Below are positions 1 to 5,134 of a stretch of 5,134 bases of DNA, in pieces. The stretch covers positions 1-5,134 of the forward strand of contig CALANC010000288.1 in NCBI GenBank assembly GCA_937925895.1, written 5' to 3'. The translations under genes were made by a program, and so were the position numbers. The first letter of the stretch is position 1, and the number at the start of each line of letters is the position of its first letter. The DNA is from an uncultured Desulfobacterales bacterium (GTDB lineage: Bacteria > Desulfobacterota > Desulfobacteria > Desulfobacterales > UBA11574). Below the pieces are notes generated by a model, which saw only the letters and a program-made list of their open reading frames with translations, was not told where the DNA came from and did not search any database.

Positions 1-1342
1 CCAGAGCCTGATCCATGATGGCGACGCCTTCATCAATTTCATCTTTGCCAATGATCAGCGGAGGTGCCATGGCAATAACGTTTCCCGGATTTGCCGCCAT
101 GGCCATCATCCCCAGTTCAGCCAGTTTTTTTGCTACCTCGAGTTTGGGATTCATCCCCGGACGGATTTTTGCATCTACCGGCATAATGGGTTCACGAGTC
201 GCCTTGTTCTTCACCAATTCCAATCCCACGAAAAGGCCGATTCCGCGGACATCCCCGACACAGGGGTGCTTTTCTTTAAGCTCCATGGCCTTTTCCAGAA
301 GATATTCGCCCATTTTCTCGGAATTTTCAATGAGGTTGTCTTCCTGATATATCGGGATTACCGAGAGCGCTGTTGCACAGGCCAGGGCATGTCCCGCATA
401 GGTGGCGCCGTGGCTGAAAAACTGCTCTTTGAAACGATCCCCGATATGCGTTCGTGCAATCGCAGCAGCCAAAGGCAAATACCCACAAGTTATCCCTTTG
501 GCCATGGTCAAAATATCCGGGACAACATTCCAGTGATCCATGGCAAACCATCTCCCCGTGCGGCCAAAACCGCTCATGACCTCATCGGCGATCATGAGGA
601 CACCCCATTTGTCACAGATGTCCCGAAGTTCCGGGAAGTATTCGGGCGGCGGCACGATAATGCCGTTGGCACCCGTCACGGGTTCAAAAATGATGCCTGC
701 CACCTTCTCGCTTCCGCCTTCCAATTCGATGACTTCATCGATGTACTTGACGCACTGCAGATTGCATTCCGGATATTTTAGTCCGAACATGCACCGGTAG
801 CAGTAGGGTTGAGGGACCGGAACCAGATCGGTTCCACCCAAGACTTGAGCCCAGTTCCGAGAATCCCCCGCTGAAAGCGACATGGAGGTGGCGGTCCCAC
901 CGTGGTAGCTGCGATAACGGGTTATGATTTTTCGACGCCCTGTATACTGGTGGCACATTTTTACCGCAGCCTCATTTGCCTCGGTTCCGCCAAGTGAAAT
1001 AAACGAGCGGGAGAGGTCTCCCGGCGTAATTTCAGCCAGCATCTTTGCCAAAAGGGCCCGTGGCTTGGTGGACATGCTGGGAGCAAAGGAAGTGAGCGTT
1101 TGGGCCTGTTCGCAGATGGCGTCGACGACCCGTGGATCCTGATGCCCGATGTTGTGACTTACAAAACAGGAGCTGAAATCCAGTCGCTCTCTACCATCCT
1201 CGGTGGTAAAACGAACCCCTTTTGCCGAAACAACCCGAAGAGGGGACTGGGAAGGTTGAAAGGACCAGGAGTGAAAAATATTCTCTATTTCATACGAGTC
1301 CAGATCTTCTTTTGTTGATGGGATATTTTTGAGATCAATCAT
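1..1342 (-). CDS. tpa: Taurine--pyruvate aminotransferase (class III, PLP-dependent), C-terminus cut by window edge
   Basis: The enzyme transfers the amino group of taurine to pyruvate, giving sulfoacetaldehyde and L-alanine in the cytoplasm. The frame runs open from ATG at 1342 to the left edge and gives 447 residues with no stop. Class III aminotransferases are about 450-460 residues, so probably only a short tail is missing. Visible fold type I motifs are GGTEANE (118-124), SYHGG (145-149), a PLP-ring aspartate in IADEVMSGFGRTGR (D253), the Schiff-base lysine in MAKG (K282), and HGATYAGH (311-318) with the phosphate-contacting threonine. A four-cysteine segment (C181, C184, C193, C197) lies between the SYHGG and IADE motifs. 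The start is supported by AGGAG six bases upstream. Class III enzymes share these motifs across many amino donors, so the taurine assignment rests mainly on the xsc gene 97 bases upstream. Another omega-amino acid:pyruvate aminotransferase is the main alternative. Alanine dehydrogenase, expected to regenerate pyruvate, is not in the window. Confidence 0.85.
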   Translation of the reverse strand, partial: MIDLKNIPSTKEDLDSYEIENIFHSWSFQPSQSPLRVVSAKGVRFTTEDGRERLDFSSCFVSHNIGHQDPRVVDAICEQAQTLTSFAPSMSTKPRALLAKMLAEITPGDLSRSFISLGGTEANEAAVKMCHQYTGRRKIITRYRSYHGGTATSMSLSAGDSRNWAQVLGGTDLVPVPQPYCYRCMFGLKYPECNLQCVKYIDEVIELEGGSEKVAGIIFEPVTGANGIIVPPPEYFPELRDICDKWGVLMIADEVMSGFGRTGRWFAMDHWNVVPDILTMAKGITCGYLPLAAAIARTHIGDRFKEQFFSHGATYAGHALACATALSVIPIYQEDNLIENSEKMGEYLLEKAMELKEKHPCVGDVRGIGLFVGLELVKNKATREPIMPVDAKIRPGMNPKLEVAKKLAELGMMAMAANPGNVIAMAPPLIIGKDEIDEGVAIMDQAL

Positions 1343-1348
1343 ATGCTT

Positions 1349-1353
1349 CTCCT
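1349..1353 (-). promoter_or_regulatory. Ribosome binding site of tpa
   Basis: On the minus strand AGGAG is followed by six bases and then ATG at 1342. This good Shine-Dalgarno match fixes the tpa start. No in-frame upstream start with a better site was seen. Confidence 0.8.
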
Positions 1354-1365
1354 CATACTTGCACC

Positions 1366-1380
1366 CTAATTGTACATTAG
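1366..1380. repeat. Short inverted repeat in the xsc-tpa gap
   Basis: CTAAT and ATTAG form 5-base arms around a 5-base centre (TGTAC) in the 97-base gap between xsc and tpa. No U-tract follows on the minus strand, so it is not an intrinsic terminator. Its minus-strand half CTAATGTA resembles CTAATATA in the operator-like site before xsc, so it could be a weak second binding site for the same regulator. The arms are short and AT-rich and may be chance. The rest of the gap shows no convincing promoter: a TACAAT hexamer lies here without a -35 at proper spacing. tpa is therefore probably read together with xsc. Confidence 0.25.
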
Positions 1381-1439
1381 TAAAACGGTATGATACTGCT
1401 GATTCTAGTTAGTGTCCATCCACAGCTTTAAAATGGAAA

Positions 1440-3170
1440 CTAGTTAACATTCAAATGATTATACTTCGGTAAAAGTCGATGTGCCTTTTTCAGAGCGTCT
1501 TTTCTAAAAGGTTCCGCCAGCACTTCTTCGCCTCCTTGAATGACCGCATCAATTACACACGGCTTCCCGAGAGCGACTGCCTCACGAACCACGTCCTGGA
1601 CGTCGCTGTAATCTTCAACGCGGTATCCTTTGGCACCCATAACTTCAGCCAGTTCAGCAAAATTAGGATTTTCTCTAAGATCGGTTCCAATAAACCGATT
1701 ATCATAATAATCGATCTGATTCTTCAGTTCAGCACCCCACTGGTGATTGTTCGCCACGATAGCAATAACCGGAATGTTTTCTCTAACAGCCGTCATCACT
1801 TCAGCAACACCGCTGATACCGTAGGCGCCATCCCCCTGAAAGGCAAAAACAGGTGCGTCGGGACAACCGATTTTTGCACCCATAGCGGCTCCATAGGCAA
1901 AACCGCAGTTTCCCCAGCTGAGAGCGGCAATGTGTTGACGAATGTTGTTGAACTTCAGGTAACTGTTGATCATGGACGAATTGTTGCCGATGTCGGTGGC
2001 CACAATGGAACCTTCGGGCATCGCCGTCGTTAATTCTTTGAGAAAACGGCGAGGATGCATCAATTTGTTGGTAGAAGATGACCACTCCTCAAGTTCGTCA
2101 GTCCAAAGCTTTTTTTCTTTAGCAATATCCTGCAGACGATCTGTGTCGGTCGTCGGATCAGGTATCAATCCTTTTATCGCTTCAAGAAGCTCGCTGGTAT
2201 ATTCTTTAACATCCGCGCAACTGGCCACATCCACCTTTTTGCTCAGGCCCAATACTTTTGCATCAGCATCAACCTGAATGAGTTTGGCGTTGTTGGGCCA
2301 GTATTCCATATCGTATTGTGGCAAGGTCCCGAATGGACCTAAACGACATCCCAGAGCGATAACCACATCCGCTTTGGCGATGGTACGCATGGCTGCTTTT
2401 GATCCGCAATAGCCAATGGGACCCACGGATAGTTGATGCGTTGCAGGGAAGGTGTCGTTGTGCAGGTAACTGTTCACAACCGGAGCGGTCAGATATTCTG
2501 CCAAAGCTCTCACTTCTTCAAGAGCATTTCCCTGTGAGACCCCGCCGCCGGACAAAATAACCGGATATTTCGCCTTGACCAAAAGACCAGCCGCTTCTTT
2601 AAGCGAATCTATAGATCCAATCCCTCTTGAAATGATCAGCGTGGGATAGATTTCATCCTCACAGACACCATAAAAGTAGTCCCTTGGAATATTGAGGTGA
2701 GTGGGACCGTTCTCTGTTTTTGCCATATAAAAGCAGCGACGGGTTAGCTCGGCCATTCTTTCGGGACGATTGACACGGACCTGGTAAACTGTCTGTTTCT
2801 CGAACATGGCCATTTGATCCAGTTCCTGGAATCCACCGGTACCGATGCCCATTGAACCCGTCTCGGGGGCGATGGCAACTACGGGAGAATGAGCCCAATA
2901 GGCGGCTGTCAGGGCGGAGACAAAATTAGCTGCACCCGGGCCGTTCTGGGCTATACAGGCCTGCGGTTTACCGGTAACTCGCGCGAGCCCGTCGGCTGCA
3001 TGGCAGGCGGCTTGTTCATGAGCAACGGATATAAACCGAATGCCCGCATCTGGGAACACATCCAGAGCATCCATGAAAGCGGATCCAACAATTCCGAAAA
3101 TATGTTCAACGCCCTCAGCAGCTAATGTTTCCACCAATGCTTCACTCGGAGTCATTTTTATTTTACCCAT
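1440..3170 (-). CDS. xsc: Sulfoacetaldehyde acetyltransferase (phosphate-dependent, ThDP enzyme)
   Basis: Xsc (EC 2.3.3.15) converts sulfoacetaldehyde and phosphate to acetyl phosphate and sulfite, cleaving the C-S bond in the cytoplasm. The 576-residue protein has the three-domain layout of the acetolactate synthase/pyruvate oxidase superfamily: an N-terminal pyrimidine-binding domain (about 1-170) with the cofactor-activating glutamate in VAHEQAACHAADG (E52), a central domain (about 185-330), and a C-terminal pyrophosphate domain (about 375-545). The thiamine-diphosphate motif runs from GDG (446-448) to NN (474-475). The stretch NNHQWGAELKNQ after it, with the following YYDNRFIGTDL, is what I recognise as typical of Xsc rather than acetolactate synthase or oxalyl-CoA decarboxylase. 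Length is close to the usual 580-600. The ATG at 3170 is chosen over the internal ATG five codons later because AAGGAGG lies six bases upstream. A promoter and operator-like repeat precede it. The flanking aminotransferase and acetate kinase supply its substrate and consume its product, which strengthens the call. Confidence 0.95.
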   Translation of the reverse strand: MGKIKMTPSEALVETLAAEGVEHIFGIVGSAFMDALDVFPDAGIRFISVAHEQAACHAADGLARVTGKPQACIAQNGPGAANFVSALTAAYWAHSPVVAIAPETGSMGIGTGGFQELDQMAMFEKQTVYQVRVNRPERMAELTRRCFYMAKTENGPTHLNIPRDYFYGVCEDEIYPTLIISRGIGSIDSLKEAAGLLVKAKYPVILSGGGVSQGNALEEVRALAEYLTAPVVNSYLHNDTFPATHQLSVGPIGYCGSKAAMRTIAKADVVIALGCRLGPFGTLPQYDMEYWPNNAKLIQVDADAKVLGLSKKVDVASCADVKEYTSELLEAIKGLIPDPTTDTDRLQDIAKEKKLWTDELEEWSSSTNKLMHPRRFLKELTTAMPEGSIVATDIGNNSSMINSYLKFNNIRQHIAALSWGNCGFAYGAAMGAKIGCPDAPVFAFQGDGAYGISGVAEVMTAVRENIPVIAIVANNHQWGAELKNQIDYYDNRFIGTDLRENPNFAELAEVMGAKGYRVEDYSDVQDVVREAVALGKPCVIDAVIQGGEEVLAEPFRKDALKKAHRLLPKYNHLNVN

Positions 3171-3176
3171 GATTGT

Positions 3177-3183
3177 CCTCCTT
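3177..3183 (-). promoter_or_regulatory. Strong ribosome binding site of xsc
   Basis: AAGGAGG on the minus strand, six bases before ATG at 3170, is a near-perfect Shine-Dalgarno. It selects the MGKIK start and suggests high translation, in contrast to ackA, which has no visible site. Confidence 0.85.
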
Positions 3184-3266
3184 ACAGTTCGATTTATAAC
3201 CTTGAAATTTAATTTTTTCTATTTGGGAAGTGATCAAAATTGAGGTTTGAGGCCAGACAAAGGCCT

Positions 3267-3295
3267 TCTGATATCTGATATATTAGACATCAGAT
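3267..3295. promoter_or_regulatory. Operator-like inverted repeat over the xsc promoter
   Basis: ATCTGAT (3273-3279) and ATCAGAT (3289-3295) are exact 7-base inverted arms separated by nine bases. The left part is also an exact tandem duplication of TCTGATA (3267-3273 and 3274-3280), so the right arm can pair with either copy. A near-palindrome CTGATATATTAG (3275-3286) lies inside. The repeat covers the predicted -10 hexamer and the region of the start site, the usual place for a repressor site. AT-rich palindromes of this size are typical of GntR-type and similar dimeric regulators, but no regulator gene is in the window and the family cannot be assigned. Confidence 0.5.
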
Positions 3296-3305
3296 CGCCT
3301 GTCAA
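3277..3305 (-). promoter_or_regulatory. Predicted sigma70-type promoter of xsc (-tpa)
   Basis: On the minus strand a perfect TTGACA (3305-3300) is followed, after 17 bases, by TATATC (3282-3277), a 4/6 match to TATAAT. Transcription would start near 3270 and leave a leader of about 100 bases before xsc. The promoter sits in an AT-rich 279-base gap after the ackA stop, with an inverted repeat over its -10 region. This suggests that xsc and tpa can be transcribed independently of ackA and under control of a DNA-binding regulator. The call is from sequence only; the -10 is imperfect. Confidence 0.6.
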
Positions 3306-3318
3306 GGCAAACTTTTGG

Positions 3319-3350
3319 AATAGGCTTCAAATTATTTATAGAAGCTAATT
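3319..3350. repeat. Imperfect inverted repeat upstream of the xsc promoter
   Basis: AATAGGCTTC (3319-3328) and GAAGCTAATT (3341-3350) pair at 8 of 10 positions, with an uninterrupted GCTTC/GAAGC core, around a 12-base AT-rich loop. It lies about 50-80 bases upstream of the predicted xsc start site, where an activator could bind. It could also form a hairpin in an ackA read-through transcript, but no U-tract follows on the minus strand, so it is not a convincing terminator. Confidence 0.3.
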
Positions 3351-3367
3351 GCTGGAATTTAAATTAT

Positions 3368-3474
3368 AGGTCATGCCTATTTCTTCAAGGCGATATGAAC
3401 CAAAAAATCCCTTTCAAGAAAAATTTAATTATACCGGAAGCGAGTAGTTTCAGGTCATGCCGTTTTTTTCAAGG
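3368..3474 (-). repeat. Imperfect 23-base direct repeat: ackA 3' end and a copy downstream of it
   Basis: Bases 3452-3474, which encode the last residues of AckA and begin its stop codon, recur at 3368-3390 in the non-coding gap, 84 bases away in the same orientation. Twenty of 23 positions agree; both copies begin AGGTCATGCC and end TTCAAGG on the plus strand. The similarity does not clearly extend to either side. It may be the remnant of a local duplication that once extended or shortened ackA, a shared binding site, or chance in an AT-rich region. Confidence 0.5.
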
Positions 3475-4682
3475 GGTTGAAGCAATTGCAAGGTTTGTTG
3501 AGCAATTTCCCGTGCCTCATTGGTGGGGACCACAAGAATTTTGACCCGACTCAAGCAACTCTGGATTTCACCAAGCTTGTTGTTGCCTGCTTTATTTTTT
3601 TCAGGATCCAAAATGATTTTCAACCCATTGGTTCTTTGAAGACCGTCACATACCGATTCACGGATGATGGGCGAATTTTCTCCGATACCGGCTGTAAAGA
3701 CAATCGCATCTACTCCTCCCATTGCGGCAATATAAGCCCCGATATATTTTTTTATCCTGTAAGTGAAGGTTTTAACGGCGATCCCAGCCTGATGGTTTCC
3801 ACTCGCCTTTGCAGATAGAATATCGCGAAGATCACTGCTTCCTATATCGGCAACCCCAAGAAGTCCACTCTGTTTATTGAGCAGCTCGTTGATTTCCTTA
3901 TAACCGAGTTGCTTGTGTTCCATAAGGAATAAAACGATGGCAGGATCCAAATCTCCACATCTGCTGCCCATCATCAAACCCTCGAGCGGTGTAAAGCCCA
4001 TGCTGGTGTCAATACTTTTTCCGCCTTCAACAGCGGTAATGCTACAGCCATTGCCGAGATGGCAGGTGATAAGCTTGAGGGCATCCAACGGCATATCGAG
4101 AAATCTTGCCGCTTCACCGGAGACATGTTTATGGCTTATACCATGAAAGCCATACCTGCGAATTCTGTCTTGGTGATACAGACGATAGGGCAGTCCGTAA
4201 AGAAAGGCGTGTTCAGGAATCGTGGCATGGAAGGCTGTGTCAAAGACCGCCACTTGAAGCGCACCGGGAAAGTGCCGTTCGCTGGCTTCTATGCCTTTGA
4301 AGTTATGAGGATTGTGCAATGGTGCCAGGGTCGAGCATTTTTTGATGATTTCTTTTACACTGTCTTCAATGATCACCGAGTCGGTTATTTTTTCTCCACC
4401 ATGCACAACCCGGTGACCGACGGCAGTAATATCTTTTTCACCGTCTATGACGCCATATCGATCATCAGTGAGAACACCGGCAATAATGCCGACGGCTTCA
4501 ACGGCGTCCGCAACGAAAACTTCTTTGCCGAGGTTGCCTCCTTTGAAGTTTTTATAGTTCAAGCGGGTGCCGGCAAGGCCTATTCGTCCAACAATGCCGC
4601 TCGCCAGTTCAGCCTCATCCTCCATTCTGAACAAGGTAAACTTGACCGACGAACTTCCTGCGTTAATCACTAGAATGATCAT
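3450..4682 (-). CDS. ackA: Acetate kinase
   Basis: Acetate kinase (EC 2.7.2.1) interconverts acetyl phosphate + ADP and acetate + ATP in the cytoplasm. The 410-residue protein has the usual family length and the ASKHA fold motifs in order: INAGSSSVK at the N-terminus (N7), GHRVVHGG (89-96, with the substrate-binding R91), FDTAFH (147-152, catalytic D148), YGFHGISH (177-184, H180), HLGNG (208-212), MGSRCGDLDP (238-247, with R241), FTAGIGENS (329-337) and TNEARE (387-392, the magnesium-binding E389). All key residues are present, so it should be active. The ATG at 4682 is fixed by the conserved start MIILVINAGSSS. No Shine-Dalgarno is visible before it. It follows the transporter gene by 59 bases and precedes xsc by 279. 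Beside xsc its likely job is to make ATP from the acetyl phosphate released from sulfoacetaldehyde. It could also serve general acetate metabolism. Confidence 0.97.
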   Translation of the reverse strand: MIILVINAGSSSVKFTLFRMEDEAELASGIVGRIGLAGTRLNYKNFKGGNLGKEVFVADAVEAVGIIAGVLTDDRYGVIDGEKDITAVGHRVVHGGEKITDSVIIEDSVKEIIKKCSTLAPLHNPHNFKGIEASERHFPGALQVAVFDTAFHATIPEHAFLYGLPYRLYHQDRIRRYGFHGISHKHVSGEAARFLDMPLDALKLITCHLGNGCSITAVEGGKSIDTSMGFTPLEGLMMGSRCGDLDPAIVLFLMEHKQLGYKEINELLNKQSGLLGVADIGSSDLRDILSAKASGNHQAGIAVKTFTYRIKKYIGAYIAAMGGVDAIVFTAGIGENSPIIRESVCDGLQRTNGLKIILDPEKNKAGNNKLGEIQSCLSRVKILVVPTNEAREIAQQTLQLLQPLEKNGMT

Positions 4683-4741
4683 TGTTATATGAGAGGTTGT
4701 TTAATTGGGACAAAAGGGGGTTTTTTAATGAGGTTTCGCGG

Positions 4742-5134
4742 TTAGGACTCAAACCACCAGCGCTCTGCGGCTCTGTTTCCATCCATCTCCAAATTGCCGG
4801 CGATGTTCTCAAATTTCACCTTCTTGGTTGCAGCTTCAATCCAGTTCCCAAACAGCGGAATGACGGTACCGCCTTCGTCGCGGACAATTCTCTGGCACTC
4901 CACGAACATTTCATGGCGCTTGGCTTCGTTGAGTTCCGCTCGGGCCTCTTTGAGCAGCTTGTTGAAGCGCTCGTGCTTCCAGAAAGATTCGTTCCAGGCG
5001 GCATCCTCTGCGTAGGCGGTGGAAAACATCCAGTCTGCAGTCGGTCGGCCGCCCCAGTAACTCATGACCCAGGGCTTTTTCATCCAGACTTTACTCCAGT
5101 AACTGTCATTCGGTTCTACGATCACTTCTATTTT
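4742..5134 (-). CDS. ABC transporter solute-binding protein, family 5 (peptide/nickel type), C-terminal part
   Basis: The visible 130 residues are the C-terminal end of an extracytoplasmic solute-binding protein that would deliver a ligand to an ABC importer. The frame is open to the right edge; family members are usually 500-550 residues, so about three quarters, including any signal peptide, lies outside. Features that point to family 5 (OppA/DppA-like) are the segment WVMSYWGGRPTADWMFSTAY, the helix with FNKLLKEARAELNEAKRHEMF followed by ECQRIVRDEGG, and VIPLFGNWIEA, which matches the family pattern of a C-terminal helix pair followed by a strand naming the ligand-pocket lobe. An in-frame GTG at 5125 is internal and not a start. 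The ligand cannot be told from this part. Its position upstream of a taurine pathway suggests import of taurine or a taurine-containing compound, which would be unusual for this family, but it may simply be the last gene of a separate transporter operon. Confidence 0.85.
   Translation of the reverse strand, partial: KIEVIVEPNDSYWSKVWMKKPWVMSYWGGRPTADWMFSTAYAEDAAWNESFWKHERFNKLLKEARAELNEAKRHEMFVECQRIVRDEGGTVIPLFGNWIEAATKKVKFENIAGNLEMDGNRAAERWWFES

Noticed and set aside
266..781. Plus-strand open frame of 171 codons
   Set aside because: It lies wholly antisense to tpa, whose protein shows all class III motifs. The translation resembles no family I know and has no ribosome binding site. It is a shadow.
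1479..2033. Plus-strand open frame of 184 codons
   Set aside because: It is antisense to the conserved thiamine-diphosphate domain of xsc, with no recognisable motifs. It is a shadow of the coding bias on the other strand.
1440..3170. xsc as acetolactate synthase large subunit
   Set aside because: The general fold is shared, but the NNHQWGAELKNQ region and the neighbours tpa and ackA fit Xsc, and no acetolactate synthase small subunit gene is adjacent.
3250..3266. AGGCC/GGCCT hairpin near the start of the predicted xsc leader
   Set aside because: Arms are only five bases with a 7-base loop and there is no partner structure or conserved riboswitch core. It was noted as possible minor mRNA structure, not called.
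4059..4673. Plus-strand open frame of 204 codons
   Set aside because: It is antisense to the conserved N-terminal half of ackA, shows no recognisable domain and no supporting upstream signals.
4683..4712. Promoter-like TTGTCC - 18 bases - TATAAC just before ackA
   Set aside because: The -10 would sit one base before the ATG, so transcription would start inside the second codon. It cannot drive full-length ackA.
4714..4732. AAAA-CCCCC-TTTT stretch as a terminator after the solute-binding protein
   Set aside because: The only stem is four A-T pairs with a C loop, too weak for an intrinsic terminator, and no GC-rich stem precedes the T run.
1..5134. CRISPR array, tRNA, rRNA, insertion sequence or phage genes
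   Set aside because: No regularly spaced repeats, RNA gene signatures, transposase motifs or terminal inverted repeats were seen. Coding sequence fills about 91 percent of the window.

Overview
The window holds four genes, all on the minus strand, read from the right edge to the left: the end of a family 5 (peptide/nickel-type) ABC transporter solute-binding protein, acetate kinase (ackA), sulfoacetaldehyde acetyltransferase (xsc) and a class III aminotransferase best read as taurine--pyruvate aminotransferase (tpa). The first and last genes are cut by the window edges. Every longer open frame on the plus strand is a shadow of these genes.

Together the three enzymes form a compact route for taurine breakdown with energy conservation. 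Tpa moves the amino group of taurine to pyruvate, giving sulfoacetaldehyde and alanine. Xsc, a thiamine-diphosphate enzyme, uses phosphate to split sulfoacetaldehyde into sulfite and acetyl phosphate. AckA turns acetyl phosphate and ADP into acetate and ATP. Many xsc loci carry a phosphotransacetylase (pta) gene instead; here the visible partner is acetate kinase, which favours direct substrate-level phosphorylation. The transporter subunit upstream may import a substrate of the pathway, but this is only suggested by position.

Layout: 4742-5134 is the solute-binding protein (C-terminal part); 4683-4741 is a short gap with no clear ribosome binding site for ackA; 3450-4682 is ackA; 3171-3449 is an AT-rich 279-base gap with a good sigma70-type promoter facing xsc, an operator-like inverted repeat lying over its -10 region, and an imperfect copy of the last bases of ackA; 1440-3170 is xsc; 1343-1439 is a 97-base gap; 1-1342 is tpa, lacking only its extreme C-terminus.

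The gene set, moderate GC content and pairing with acetate kinase suggest an anaerobic bacterium that uses taurine sulfite, for example a sulfate- or sulfite-reducing member of the Desulfobacterota, or a fermenter of the Desulfonispora kind. This is inference: no taxonomic marker or sulfite reductase gene is in view. The pathway is known. The less ordinary points are the ackA-xsc-tpa arrangement, the regulated-looking promoter inside the cluster, and the linked peptide-type transporter.
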